Source: Oscillibacter sp. MSJ-31 (GTDB lineage Bacteria > Bacillota > Clostridia > Oscillospirales > Oscillospiraceae). From it: DNA of 64,000 nucleotides. Position numbers and translations under genes: made by a program. Positions 9,858 through 18,367 of the stretch are shown piece after piece. Below the pieces are notes generated by a model. The model did no database searches, was not told where the DNA came from, and saw nothing but the letters and a program-made list of their open reading frames with translations. The stretch's first letter is position 1; every line of letters begins with the position of its first letter. The stretch is taken from assembly GCF_018918025.1 (NCBI RefSeq), contig NZ_JAHLPT010000004.1:1-64000 (forward strand), given 5' to 3'.

Positions 9858-10211
9858 ATGAGCATTTCTTACGAGGGCATCGGCGCGTGGTGCGCCACCT
9901 TCGCGGCGGGCACAGGAGCCGAGGAGGGCAAGGTCGTCAAGGCGTCCGCCAACGGCACGGTGAGCAAGTGCGCTGCGAACGACGGCTTCTGCGGCGTGGT
10001 GGCGGCGATGGGCCGCGACGGCAAGGCGTGCAGCGTGCAGCTCGGCGGCCTTGTGCGCGTACCGTACAGCGGCGAGACCGCGCCGGCGGTCGGCTGGAAT
10101 CTGCTCGCGGCGGACGGAAACGGCGGCGTGAGCGTTGTGACCAGCGGCGGACACAGCTACCTTGCCGTCGAGGTCGATACGACCGGCAAGACCATGACCA
10201 TCATGCTTTAA
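9858..10211 (+). CDS. capsid decoration / head stabilising protein (DUF2190-like)
   Basis: A 117-aa, Gly/Ala/Val-rich all-beta protein encoded immediately before the major capsid gene, the usual place of the head decoration protein. Typical features are the repeated short strands GTGAEEGKVVKASANGTVSKC and DGFCGVVAAM, and a C-terminal VEVDTTGKTMTIML strand. The start follows AAGAGGAGG. It probably binds the outside of the capsid shell. The assignment rests on size, composition and position rather than on a diagnostic motif. Confidence 0.65.
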   Translation: MSISYEGIGAWCATFAAGTGAEEGKVVKASANGTVSKCAANDGFCGVVAAMGRDGKACSVQLGGLVRVPYSGETAPAVGWNLLAADGNGGVSVVTSGGHSYLAVEVDTTGKTMTIML

Positions 10212-10224
10212 GAGGAGGAGAAAA

Positions 10225-11259
10225 ATGACGTACGGCTATGAAAATCTGAAGCTCGAAAAGGGTATGTATGCCCAGAGCGGCAAGAGCTTTTCCAGAGTGC
10301 TCGAAAGCCTGGACCCGAGCGAAAACTACCGCGGCACGGCACTGGAGGGCCTGGACGCCTTCCAGCGTCAGCTCAAGCGCTTTGACATCCACGTCAAGGG
10401 CGCGGGCAGCGACATGGTGGAGAAGTTCTTCCACACGACCGACAGCGCGGTGCTGTTCCCCGAGTTTGTTTCGCGCGTGGTGCGTCAGGGCATGGAGAGC
10501 GATATTCTGCCCGAGATCACCGCGACCACGACCAACTTCGACGGCATGGATTACCGCACCATCGCGTCCGTGCCGACGGACGACGACAAGGCGCTGCGCC
10601 GCGTGGAGGAGGGCGCGGTCCTTCCGATGACCGCCATCCGCACGCAGGAGAATCTGGTGAAGCTCCACAAGCGCGGACGTATGCTCGTGGCGAGCTACGA
10701 GGCCATCCGCTTCCAGCGACTGGATCTGTTTTCCGTGACCCTGCGCCAGATCGGCGCGTACATCGCCCGTATGCATCTTGACGACGCGGTGCAGGTGCTG
10801 ATGAACGGCGACGGCAACAACAACGCCGCCGACGCCTACGAGATCGGCAGCGGCAGCGGCAAGATCAGCGGCACGGCGGGCACGCTGACCTACAGCGCGC
10901 TGCTGGAGTTCTGGTCCAAGTTCGACCCCTACAGCATGAATACGATGCTGGTGTCCAACGACGTGATGCTGCAGATGCTCAAGCTCTCGGAGTTCCAGAA
11001 CCCGCTGACGGGCCTGAACTTCCAGGGCACCGGCACGCTCTCCACGCCGCTGGGCGCGAAGCTGCTGCGCACCTCCGCCGTTCCCGCGGGCAAGCTCATC
11101 GGTCTCGATAAGAACTATGCCCTCGAGCACATCTGCGGCAGCGAGGTGATGGTGGAGTACGACAAGCTCATCGACCGCCAGATCGAGCGCGCGGCGATCA
11201 CGAGCATTTCGGGCTTTGCCAAGCCCTATCAGGAGGCATCCAAGGTGCTGACCGTTTAA
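10225..11259 (+). CDS. phage major capsid protein
   Basis: A 344-aa protein in the major-head position, downstream of the protease and decoration genes, with the XkdG-like composition of HK97-fold capsids. It has a charged N-terminal arm (1-70), a central FFHTTDSAVLFPEFVSRVVRQGM segment, LPEITATTTNFDGMDYRTIASV, and the C-terminal KLIDRQIERAAITSISGFAKPYQEA that ends such proteins. The ribosome site GAGGAGGAG is strong. Codons are mainly C- or G-ending, consistent with high expression potential. It would form the DNA-containing shell. Confidence 0.88.
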   Translation: MTYGYENLKLEKGMYAQSGKSFSRVLESLDPSENYRGTALEGLDAFQRQLKRFDIHVKGAGSDMVEKFFHTTDSAVLFPEFVSRVVRQGMESDILPEITATTTNFDGMDYRTIASVPTDDDKALRRVEEGAVLPMTAIRTQENLVKLHKRGRMLVASYEAIRFQRLDLFSVTLRQIGAYIARMHLDDAVQVLMNGDGNNNAADAYEIGSGSGKISGTAGTLTYSALLEFWSKFDPYSMNTMLVSNDVMLQMLKLSEFQNPLTGLNFQGTGTLSTPLGAKLLRTSAVPAGKLIGLDKNYALEHICGSEVMVEYDKLIDRQIERAAITSISGFAKPYQEASKVLTV

Positions 11260-11289
11260 CGGCGGCAGGAAGCGAAAGGAGGGAGAGCG

Positions 11290-11658
11290 ATGGACGAGGA
11301 GATCCTTGAGACGGCGAAGAGCATCTGCGCCTGCGGCGCGGAGGATGAGGCGCTGCTCAAACGGCTCTGCGCGGCAAGCGCGCAGGCGCTCGAGCGCGAG
11401 CTGCGCGAGGGCGTTGCGCCGGAGGACTGCAAGGGCGCGTTCATCTGCGCGAGCGCATGGCTGGCGGCCGCCGCGCTGACGGACGCAAGGCTCGGCGGGG
11501 CGGAGGAGCTGTCCTCCCTCCGCGCGGGCGACGTGACGGTCGAGGTCAGGGGCGGAGCGAACAGCGAACGTGCCGCGGCGCTGCGGCGCAGCGCGCGGCA
11601 GCTGATGGCCCCGTATACGGAAGGAGGCGGCTTCTTCTTTTGCGCAGTGAAGGGATGA
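11290..11658 (+). CDS. head-tail adaptor-like protein (XkdH position)
   Basis: A 122-aa helical protein directly after the capsid gene. Its N-terminal helices (TAKSICACGAEDEALLKRLCAASAQALEREL) and the middle segment FICASAWLAAAALTDAR have the layout of the gp6/XkdH-like connector that docks under the portal. Start ATG with AAAGGAGGGAG upstream; the stop overlaps the next gene by ATGA. There is no diagnostic motif, so the role is inferred from order and size. Confidence 0.6.
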   Translation: MDEEILETAKSICACGAEDEALLKRLCAASAQALERELREGVAPEDCKGAFICASAWLAAAALTDARLGGAEELSSLRAGDVTVEVRGGANSERAAALRRSARQLMAPYTEGGGFFFCAVKG

Positions 11659-11978
11659 AAAGCATGATCGACCAGGCGTTCCGCCGCTACGGCATGACCG
11701 TGACGGTGGAGCATGGCGCGGAGACGGGCGAGACGCACGGCTTCGTGCAGCCCGTTACGGCGGTGAGCGGCGGCGAGCCGTTCTCCGTCGGGCCGCTGGG
11801 CGCGGCGGATCGGCGCTGCTGGCGTTATCTCGGCAGCGCGGAGGTGAGCGTGGCGCAGGGGGACCATATCCTCTGCGAGGGAAAGCGCTACCGCGTCCGC
11901 CGCGCGGAGAGCGTGAAGCTCGGCGCTCTGGTGACGCACTACTGGGCGGTGCTTGATCGCGAGGAGGAGACGGCATGA
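11655..11978 (+). CDS. neck protein (XkdI position)
   Basis: A 107-aa protein (ATG at 11655, overlapping the previous stop) with the segment MIDQAFRRYGMTVTVEHG and a C-terminal GDHILCEGKRYRVRRAESVKLGALVTHYWAVL. The GDxI-xxGKRYRV pattern is typical of small head-completion or neck proteins of Siphovirus and PBSX-like particles. A second ATG lies 9 bases later. It overlaps the next gene. The role is assigned by position. Confidence 0.6.
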   Translation: MKSMIDQAFRRYGMTVTVEHGAETGETHGFVQPVTAVSGGEPFSVGPLGAADRRCWRYLGSAEVSVAQGDHILCEGKRYRVRRAESVKLGALVTHYWAVLDREEETA

Positions 11979-12475
11979 CGGCGGCGGGACAGGTGCGGTC
12001 GGAGATCGTGAGCCGGCTGAAGGCCGCTGGTCTTGACGCGGCGGAGGCCTATGAGGACGAGCGCTTCCGCGAGAGAAGTGGGAGCGTGGTCGCCGTCGGC
12101 GCGAAGCAGGCGGAGCTGGCGCACGCGGGACTGATGAACTATCTCGGCGAGCGGTACGACGCGGAGAGCGGGCGGACGGTCGAGGTGTACGGCAGGAAGC
12201 TCAAAATGGCGGCGTCGCTGGACGTTTACGCGCCGCGGCGCAAGGGGGCGCGCGGCTGTGAGCAGACGGCGGAGGCCGTGAGCGAGGCGCTGCTGGACGG
12301 TCTTGCCGATGGGCTGACGCTCGATGAGCTGAGCTGGGAGAAAACGGAGTGGGACGAGGAGTACGGTATGTTCGTGCGGCGGGGCACCGCGCGCTGCACG
12401 GCCTACTTCGTGGCGACGGCAGACGAGGAGAGCGCGGTGCTGACGGATTTTATTTTGAAAGGTGTGATGCAGTAG
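11975..12475 (+). CDS. tail terminator / completion-like protein (XkdJ position)
   Basis: A 166-aa protein encoded just before the sheath. It contains VYGRKLKMAASLDVYAPRRKGARGCEQTAEAVSEALLDG and ends in FILKGVMQ. The beta-strand then acidic-helix pattern, plus its location between neck and sheath genes, fits the tail-terminator family that caps the tube and joins it to the head. The N terminus (VRSEIVSRLKAAGL) is helical. There is no single diagnostic residue, so confidence is moderate. Confidence 0.6.
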   Translation: MTAAGQVRSEIVSRLKAAGLDAAEAYEDERFRERSGSVVAVGAKQAELAHAGLMNYLGERYDAESGRTVEVYGRKLKMAASLDVYAPRRKGARGCEQTAEAVSEALLDGLADGLTLDELSWEKTEWDEEYGMFVRRGTARCTAYFVATADEESAVLTDFILKGVMQ

Positions 12476-13516
12476 GTGGGCAACACGGTGGTACATGAGC
12501 ACCCGGGCGTGTATTCGTCCTACGACGCCTCGAGCGTGATCGGCGGGAAAAAGACCGCGAGGATCCTCGGCGCGGCGGCGGTGAGCACGACGGGCACAGC
12601 CAATGAGGTGGTGACGCTGACCTCTTACGCCGAGGGCGTGAGCGCCTTCGGTGAGGACGCGGAGGGTACGGTCGGCATGGCGGCGCTGCTTGCGGCGCTC
12701 TACCGCAACGGCGCGGCGGTGGTCAAGGCGGTGAAGGTATCCGCGGCGACGCCGACCGGCTATGAGGCGGCCTTTGCCGCGCTGGAGCAGGAGGCGGTCG
12801 ATGTGATCGTGTGCGACAGCACGAGCGTGGACGTGCAGCTCAAGCTGCGCGCGAGCGTGGAGAAGGCGTCGGGCGCGCAGAGGGAGCGCATCGGCGTGGT
12901 TTCGGGCGGCGCGAGCGAGACGGCGGCGAAGCTCGTGGAGCGCGCGGGCAAGCTCAACAGCGAGCGCATGGTGCTCACGGCGCCCGGCGATGTGCGTATG
13001 GCGGCGGCAGCCGCCGCAGTCATCGCGGGGGAGAGCGACCCGTCCGTGCCGGTGAACGGCGCGGTGCTCGCGGGCTTTTCGGGCCTGAGTGCGAGCTACG
13101 ACGACACACAGGTGGATACCCTGGTCACCGGCGGCGTGACGCCGCTGGAGTGTGTGAGCGGTGAGGTGAGCATCGTGCGCGGCATCACGACGCGCACGAC
13201 CACCGGCGGGGCGGCGGACAAGACCTGGCGCGAGCTGACGACGGTGCGGATCGTGGACGACGTGATCCCCGCGCTGCGCGCGTCGCTGCGTGCGCGCTTC
13301 GTGCGCAGCAAGAACACCGCGCAGGTGCGCGCGGCGATCCGCTCGCAGGTGATGGTGGAGCTGGAAAACAAGCGCGCGCAGGAGATCATCGACAGCTTCG
13401 GCGAGGTGAGCGTGAAGGCGTCAGAGGACGATCCGACGGTGTGCCTGGTGGAGTTCAGCTTCGCGGTGGCGCACGGGCTCAACCGCATTTACCTCAGCGC
13501 GCACATCACGGTGTAA
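12476..13516 (+). CDS. contractile tail sheath protein
   Basis: A 346-aa sheath protein of the XkdK type. The N terminus EHPGVYSSYDAS is the standard start of sheath subunits. The middle carries GERIGVVSGGASETAAKL-like and VLAGFSGLSASYDDTQ segments, and the conserved C-terminal domain reads GVTPLECVSGEVSIVRGITTRT, then TTVRIVDDVIPALRASLRARFVRSKNT, and closes with LNRIYLSAHITV. The GTG start follows the previous stop without a gap and has only a weak upstream GAAAGG. Its presence shows that the particle tail is contractile. Confidence 0.9.
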   Translation: MGNTVVHEHPGVYSSYDASSVIGGKKTARILGAAAVSTTGTANEVVTLTSYAEGVSAFGEDAEGTVGMAALLAALYRNGAAVVKAVKVSAATPTGYEAAFAALEQEAVDVIVCDSTSVDVQLKLRASVEKASGAQRERIGVVSGGASETAAKLVERAGKLNSERMVLTAPGDVRMAAAAAAVIAGESDPSVPVNGAVLAGFSGLSASYDDTQVDTLVTGGVTPLECVSGEVSIVRGITTRTTTGGAADKTWRELTTVRIVDDVIPALRASLRARFVRSKNTAQVRAAIRSQVMVELENKRAQEIIDSFGEVSVKASEDDPTVCLVEFSFAVAHGLNRIYLSAHITV

Positions 13517-13528
13517 GGAGGCGGAGAG

Positions 13529-13918
13529 ATGGCAAATATGACGATCCCGACGAGCCGGGACATTTATCTGGAGCTCAACGGCAAAAAGCTGGCGGTGGTG
13601 CAGGGCTACAGCGCGAAGGCGTCGCGCACGAGCCGCGAGGTCGAGGCCTTCGGCGAGAGCGAGCCGGTGGCGACCGTGGGCGGGCAGACGCGCTATACGC
13701 TTGAGCTCAGCCGCCTGTACGCGACGGACGAGGCCATCGGCGACGGCGTGAGCTTCTATGAGCTCGACGACTTTTCCGTGGTGGTGTGCCGCCCGGGCAA
13801 GCGCATCATCTACAGCCATTGCCGCTGGAGCAACATCGAGGAGCTGGGCAAGCTCGGTGAGCCGGTGGCGGAAAAGGTGACGGTCATCTCCTGTAAGCGC
13901 ATGGAGACGGACGCCTGA
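13529..13918 (+). CDS. tail tube protein, XkdM-like
   Basis: A 129-aa protein immediately after the sheath. The text TIPTSRDIYLELNGKKLAVVQGYSAKASRTSREVEAFGESEPVATVGG and the C-terminal RWSNIEELGKLGEPVAEKVTVISCKR fit the XkdM family of inner tail tubes. A strong GGAGG precedes the ATG. Its TGA overlaps the ATG of the next gene by one base. Together with the sheath it gives a contractile tail. Confidence 0.85.
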   Translation: MANMTIPTSRDIYLELNGKKLAVVQGYSAKASRTSREVEAFGESEPVATVGGQTRYTLELSRLYATDEAIGDGVSFYELDDFSVVVCRPGKRIIYSHCRWSNIEELGKLGEPVAEKVTVISCKRMETDA

Positions 13919-14457
13919 TGGGAGACGATGCGGTTTTCGCGGCGCAGCAAAGGCGCGTGACCGAGCAGCTCGGCGCGGCGATGCTTGCGGCGGTCGGACT
14001 GATGGTGCGGCAGTATCTGGGAGCGCCCACGGGAGAGAACGAGGGGCAGGACTCCGCTGACGCGGCATGGGAGGACGGCACGCAGGCGTTCCGTGCGGGC
14101 GAGACGGTGAACGAGAGCTTTGACATGGCGCGTTATCTGCGGCTCAGGCAGGGCGCATCGGCGGCGGAGCCGGAGGAGAGCGAGGGCCGCGCCGATGCGG
14201 AGGACCGTTCGCGGAGCGTAAGGCGGACGGCAGAAAAAATGATGTCTGCGCGCACGGCGGCGGGGGACGCCGGCGCGCGAGGGAGCGGGGAACGGAGCGC
14301 ATCCGCCGCCGCGCCGGAGAGCGGCGCGGGAAGGCATGACGCGGCGGAGGCGTTTGTTTCGGCGGAGGGCGGAGACGCCCTCCGCACCGCGCGGAGCGTG
14401 AGCGGAGAGATCGAGCGCGACGCGCGGCGCTATGACGGCGGATTCTATCTTTACTGA
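13918..14457 (+). CDS. unknown 179-aa low-complexity protein in the tape-measure position
   Basis: A 179-aa hydrophilic protein, rich in Ala, Arg, Glu, Gly and Ser, translationally coupled to the tube gene (TGATG). In PBSX-like clusters this slot holds a small chaperone and then a tape measure of many hundreds of residues; here only this gene lies between tube and LysM protein. An N-terminal helix (VTEQLGAAMLAAVGLMVRQYL) is followed by a probably disordered acidic/basic middle and a conserved-looking end, ARRYDGGFYLY. It may be an extremely short ruler, a chaperone whose partner is lost, or a remnant. No family is recognised. Confidence 0.6.
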   Translation: MGDDAVFAAQQRRVTEQLGAAMLAAVGLMVRQYLGAPTGENEGQDSADAAWEDGTQAFRAGETVNESFDMARYLRLRQGASAAEPEESEGRADAEDRSRSVRRTAEKMMSARTAAGDAGARGSGERSASAAAPESGAGRHDAAEAFVSAEGGDALRTARSVSGEIERDARRYDGGFYLY

Positions 14458-14471
14458 GAGGAGGCGGGGAC

Positions 14472-15035
14472 GTGAGACTGACGCCCATGCGATATAAGGA
14501 CTACATCTGGCCGAGCAATCCCGGGAGCTACCGCATTTCGTTCCGCCGCGTGGTGGCGGAGCACAAGCTGCCGTTCGGCAGGAGCGTGACGCAGGACCTC
14601 GGACAGGTCTGCCGCGTGCTCGAGGGCGAGGGGGAATTTGCCGGAGAGGGCGCGTATGAGGAATTCAAGCGGCTGGCGACGGTGTTTTACGGAGGGGGCG
14701 CGGGCGTGCTGGTGCATCCGGTGTGGATGACGACGCGCGCTTACTTCACCGAGCTGGAGGTCGTGCAGGAGCCGCTGCCGGACTATGTGCGCTACCGCTT
14801 CGCGTTCTGCGAGGCGGGAAGCGAGGGCGCGGCGCTGAAGGAAGTGAGCACTTCGGCGGCGGGCGGCAGCGCGGCGGGAACGGCGGGAGCGCGGTATCAC
14901 ACCGTGGTGCAGGGCGACACGCTTTGGGCTATCGCGGCGCGAAACGGCACAACGGTGCGCGCGCTGTGTGCGCTCAACCCGCAGATCGCGAACCCGAATC
15001 GGATCTATCCCGGAGAGCGGGTGAGGCTTTCATGA
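14472..15035 (+). CDS. LysM-containing tail/baseplate protein, XkdP-like
   Basis: A 187-aa protein. The N-terminal about 120 residues form the baseplate-associated domain (RYKDYIWPSNPGSYRISFRR and a YFTELEVVQEPLPDYVRYRFAFCE strand set). After an Ala/Gly/Ser linker comes one LysM domain (about 140-187, YHTVVQGDTLWAIAARNGTTVRALCALNP and IYPGERVRL), which binds peptidoglycan or helps docking of the tail. GTG start preceded by GAGAGGAGGCGG. It corresponds to PBSX XkdP, which follows the tape measure. The stop overlaps the next start. Confidence 0.88.
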   Translation: MRLTPMRYKDYIWPSNPGSYRISFRRVVAEHKLPFGRSVTQDLGQVCRVLEGEGEFAGEGAYEEFKRLATVFYGGGAGVLVHPVWMTTRAYFTELEVVQEPLPDYVRYRFAFCEAGSEGAALKEVSTSAAGGSAAGTAGARYHTVVQGDTLWAIAARNGTTVRALCALNPQIANPNRIYPGERVRLS

Positions 15036-15964
15036 CCGGCAGAGTGGAAACGGCTGGCGGCAAGGTATACGAGCTGCCGGCGCTGCTGGAATGGCGGCTG
15101 CGGCGCACCGGCGGCGTGCCGTGCGACAGCTTTCGGGCAAGGTGCCTTTACAGCGCCGAAATGGGGGAGGTGCTGAAGGCGGCCTGCCGCTTTGCGGCAA
15201 CGGAGAACGGCGTGACGCGGTTCCGCGGCGTGATCGACGAGTGGAGCGCCGTGTGCGGCGCGGAGGGGACGGTGCTGACGGTCGAGGGGCGCGGCATGGC
15301 CGCGCTGCTGCTCGACAACGAGGCTGAGGCGGTGACCTATCAGCGCGCGGCGCTCAGCGAGATATTGAAGGACCACGCGGCGGCGTGCGGCGTGGCATGG
15401 GAGCCGCGCGGCGAGGTGTACGGCACGGGCGAATACGCGGTGGCGAGCGGGTCGAGCCGGTGGAAGGCCATCGAGGGCTTTGCGCGGCGCTGTGGACTGA
15501 CGCCGTATTTCACGCGGGAGGGCGTGCTGTGTCTGCGCGGCACGGCGGAAGGACGCAGACTTGTGCTGGAGGAGCCGGAGGGCGTGATCGAGGCGTCGTA
15601 CCGCGACAGGCGGTACGGCGTACTCTCCGAGGTGACGGCGGTGAACCGTGCGAAGAAGCTGCGCCAGACGGTGCGGAACGAGACGTTCCTCGCGCGCGGC
15701 GGGAGCTGCCGCCGCGTGGTGTATGTGCCCTCGCGGAGCGTAAATGAGCTGCGCTACACGGGGCGCTATCAGATCGAAAAGAGCGCGGAGGACGCGCGGG
15801 GGCTGACGGTCACGCTCGCGGGGAGCGTGGACGCCGAGCCGACGGACCGCGTGGAGCTGTCACTCGCGCGGCTGGGCGTGCGGGGGACGTTCCGCGTGAG
15901 CGAGACGCTGCATACGCTCTCCGCGCGCGGCGAGACGACGGAGCTGACACTGTGGGAGGTATGA
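15032..15964 (+). CDS. baseplate hub protein, XkdQ / late-control-D-like
   Basis: A 310-aa protein beginning at the ATG that overlaps the LysM gene; a longer frame to 14723 only shadows that gene. It carries the hub-like pattern VPCDSFRARCLYSAEM, GVTRFRGVIDEW, GRGMAALLLDNEAE, the ALSEILKDHAAACGV helix, and a final FRVSETLHTLSARGETTELTLWEV segment. Proteins of this group form the central hub below the tube. It is followed 4 bases later by the spike/V gene. Identification comes from residue pattern and order. Confidence 0.75.
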   Translation: MTGRVETAGGKVYELPALLEWRLRRTGGVPCDSFRARCLYSAEMGEVLKAACRFAATENGVTRFRGVIDEWSAVCGAEGTVLTVEGRGMAALLLDNEAEAVTYQRAALSEILKDHAAACGVAWEPRGEVYGTGEYAVASGSSRWKAIEGFARRCGLTPYFTREGVLCLRGTAEGRRLVLEEPEGVIEASYRDRRYGVLSEVTAVNRAKKLRQTVRNETFLARGGSCRRVVYVPSRSVNELRYTGRYQIEKSAEDARGLTVTLAGSVDAEPTDRVELSLARLGVRGTFRVSETLHTLSARGETTELTLWEV

Positions 15965-15968
15965 AAAA

Positions 15969-16373
15969 ATGTGGGTAGCAGGCAGGCTCCGACGGACGGA
16001 GGAGCCGCAGGAGACAACAAATGCGGAGAGCGGCACCGTGACCATCGGCGGGAGCGCGGTGGGCGTGCTCAGCCGGGGAGAGGAGCGCAGCGTTCCGCTC
16101 GCGTCGCCGGGCGGGTATGCCTGGCGGCCGAAAAACGGCGAGCGCGTGCTGGTCATCAAGGGCGGCACGCTCGGCGAGGAGCGGTATGTCGCCGGTTCGC
16201 TGGACGCCGCGCGGGAGCAGGACGATCTGGGCGACGGCGAGGTGCGTCTCTACGCGGTGGGCGGCGGCGCAAGCATCACGCTGCGCCGGAACGGGCGCGT
16301 GGAGATCGCGGGAGAATTGTACATCAACGGAAAAGCGTATGAAGCGCCGGAGGAGGCTATCGGTGGAGCTTAA
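15969..16373 (+). CDS. baseplate spike / gpV-like protein
   Basis: A 134-aa beta-rich protein between the hub and the gp25-like protein. It has GYAWRPKNGERVLVIKG near residue 50, a typical OB-fold text of phage baseplate V proteins, and a repetitive GGGASITLRRNGRVEIAGELYINGKAY end that resembles the beta-helical tip of a piercing spike. The start follows GGGAGG by 9 bases. The next gene begins inside its last codons. Confidence 0.72.
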   Translation: MWVAGRLRRTEEPQETTNAESGTVTIGGSAVGVLSRGEERSVPLASPGGYAWRPKNGERVLVIKGGTLGEERYVAGSLDAAREQDDLGDGEVRLYAVGGGASITLRRNGRVEIAGELYINGKAYEAPEEAIGGA

Positions 16374-16719
16374 AATGAAGAACGGGGACTATCTTCCCGA
16401 CGGCATCGGCGGAGAGCAGCGCGTGGACGGGACCGAGGCGCTGCTGGCGAGGGCGCTCTTCCGGCTGAGTGTGCGGAGGGGGAGCTTTCCCTTCCTGCCG
16501 GAGCTGGGGAGCGAGCTGTACCGGCTCGGGAACGAGAAGCCGTCGGCACGGGCTGCCGCGGCGAAGCTGTACGCCGCCGCGGCGCTGGCGGAGGAAACGG
16601 CGCTGACGGTGGAGGATGTGGAGCTGACGGAGCGCGGGGACGGGGTCATGGCCCTGCGCGTGCTGTTGACGGCGAACGGCGAGAGCGCCGCGCTGGAGAT
16701 GACGGTGAGAGGAGCGTGA
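16363..16719 (+). CDS. baseplate wedge protein, gp25/W-like
   Basis: A 118-aa protein that initiates at a GTG 6 bases after AGGAGG (an ATG at 16375 is the alternative). Residues SVRRGSFPFLPELGSELYRL, in which a short helix precedes the ELGSEL turn, match the gp25/W-like lysozyme-related wedge family, and a DVELTERGDGVMALRVLLTAN strand pair follows. It sits between V- and J-like genes as in P2, Mu and PBSX. Confidence 0.78.
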   Translation: MELKMKNGDYLPDGIGGEQRVDGTEALLARALFRLSVRRGSFPFLPELGSELYRLGNEKPSARAAAAKLYAAAALAEETALTVEDVELTERGDGVMALRVLLTANGESAALEMTVRGA

Positions 16720-16725
16720 GAGACG

Positions 16726-17787
16726 ATGAAGGAATGGACGGAGATCTATGAGCAGCTGCGCGGCACGTTCGCGCAGAGAGCGGGCTTTGTGCCGAGCGAG
16801 GGCTGCGACAGCGCGGTGCGCCTCTATGCGCTCGCGGCAGAGCTGCAGTCGCTGCTGATGCAGGCGGACTGGGTGCTTGACCAAAGCTTCCCGCAGACGG
16901 CGCAGGGAACGTATCTGGACTATCATGCCGAAACGCGCGGCATCACGCGCGGGGCGGCGGAAAAAGCGGCCGGCGTGATCCGATTTGCCGCGGCGGACAA
17001 GGTGACGGCGGCGTGCCCGATCGAAAAGGGCACGGTGTGCATGACCGCGGAGGGCGTGCGCTTTGAGACGACGGAGGACGCGGCCATTGCCGTGGGCAGC
17101 CAATGGGCCGACGTGCCCGCGCAGGCTGTGGAGGCGGGCGCGGGCGGCAATGTGATCGCGGGGACGGTCACGCTGCTGTCGGCGATGCCGGTCGGCGTGG
17201 TGCAGTGCACGAACCCGGCGGCATTTTCCGGCGGCTGCGACGCCGAGAGCGATGAGACGCTGCGCGGGCGAGTCCTGGCGAGCTATCAGCGACTGCCGAA
17301 CGGCGCGAACGCGGCCTATTACGAGCAGGAGGCGATGCGCTATCCCGGCGTGGCGGCGGCGAAGGCGGTGGGCCGCGCCCGCGGCATCGGGACGGTGAAC
17401 GTGGTGATCGCGACGCACGCGGGCGTTCCGGACGCGGCGCTGCTCGCGGCGGTCGAGACGGACTTGCAGAAAAAGCGCGAGATCGCGGTGGATGTGAAGG
17501 TGCTCGCGCCGACGGTCGAGACGGTGGCGGTGACGGCGGCGCTCAAGGCGGCGCCGGGGTATACCTTTGCCGAGGTCAAGGCCGGCGCGCAGAGCGCGCT
17601 GGAGATGCTGTTCACCGGCGGGCTGCTGGGAAAGAGCGTGACGACGGCGAGGCTGCTGACGCTGCTTTGCGGTGTGGAGGGCGTGGAGAACGTGCATCTG
17701 ACCGCGCCGGCGGCGGATGTGGCGGTGGATGCGACGGAGCTGCCGATGCTCGGCACGGTGACGCTCAGCGAGCTGACGGAGGCGTGA
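16726..17787 (+). CDS. baseplate J-like protein (XkdT-like)
   Basis: A 353-aa protein with the standard baseplate-J text: an N-terminal helical LYALAAELQSLLMQADWVLDQSFPQTAQGTYLDYHAETRGITR, then the beta domain VTAACPIEKGTVCMTAEGVRFETTED, the GAGGNVIAGTVTLLSAMPVGV segment, and the DAESDETLRGRVLASYQRLPNGANAAYYEQEAMRYPGV motif that is close to invariant in this family. It forms the wedge ring of contractile baseplates. A strong AGGAG precedes the start. The length is normal. Confidence 0.92.
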   Translation: MKEWTEIYEQLRGTFAQRAGFVPSEGCDSAVRLYALAAELQSLLMQADWVLDQSFPQTAQGTYLDYHAETRGITRGAAEKAAGVIRFAAADKVTAACPIEKGTVCMTAEGVRFETTEDAAIAVGSQWADVPAQAVEAGAGGNVIAGTVTLLSAMPVGVVQCTNPAAFSGGCDAESDETLRGRVLASYQRLPNGANAAYYEQEAMRYPGVAAAKAVGRARGIGTVNVVIATHAGVPDAALLAAVETDLQKKREIAVDVKVLAPTVETVAVTAALKAAPGYTFAEVKAGAQSALEMLFTGGLLGKSVTTARLLTLLCGVEGVENVHLTAPAADVAVDATELPMLGTVTLSELTEA

Positions 17788-17791
17788 GGCG

Positions 17792-18367
17792 ATGGGCTAC
17801 TACAACTATCTTTGCGAGCTGTTGCGCCCGCTGCGGGTCTATCGGCTCGATGAGGGCAGCCTGAGCGGCGCGGAGTTGTACGCTGCGGGCGAGGGACTGG
17901 ACACCGCAGCTGAGGCGCTGGAGAAGGCGGCGCGTGAGGGCGTGCTGATGACAGCGGAGGACGAGGGGCTTTCCCGCCGCGAGCGGCTGTTCTCCCGCAT
18001 CGGCGCGCGCACGACGCCGGCGCTGCGTCGGCTGGCGATCGCGTCGCTGCTGCGCGTTGGGGGAGACGGCTTCACGCTCGAGGCGGTCAACCAGACCATC
18101 AGCGGCTGCGGCGTGCGCGCCGTGGCCGCGGAGACGGACGAGCAGGGCGTGGTGCGCGTGACCTTCCCGCAGGTAGCGGGCGAGCCGGAGGACTTTGCGC
18201 GCATCCGCGACATCATTCTGGAGATCATGCCGTGCCATCTGCAGGTGGACTTTTACTTCCGGTTCCTGACATGGGAGGAGTGCGAGGCCGCCGCGTGGAC
18301 GTGGCAGGGCATCGAGGACGCGGAGCACACCTGGGAGAGCTTTGAAAAGGCGGTGCCGACGGTATGA
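17792..18367 (+). CDS. phage tail protein, YmfQ/XkdU-like
   Basis: A 191-aa protein right after baseplate J. It begins MGYYNYLCELLRPLRVYRLDEGSLSGAELYAAGEGLD and has RRERLFSRIGARTTPALRRLAIASLLRVGGDGFTLEAVNQTISGCG, the layout of DUF2313 (YmfQ/XkdU) proteins that complete the baseplate and in phages connect to fibres. No fibre gene follows here: the next gene, overlapping by ATGA, belongs to the lysis set. Confidence 0.78.
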   Translation: MGYYNYLCELLRPLRVYRLDEGSLSGAELYAAGEGLDTAAEALEKAAREGVLMTAEDEGLSRRERLFSRIGARTTPALRRLAIASLLRVGGDGFTLEAVNQTISGCGVRAVAAETDEQGVVRVTFPQVAGEPEDFARIRDIILEIMPCHLQVDFYFRFLTWEECEAAAWTWQGIEDAEHTWESFEKAVPTV

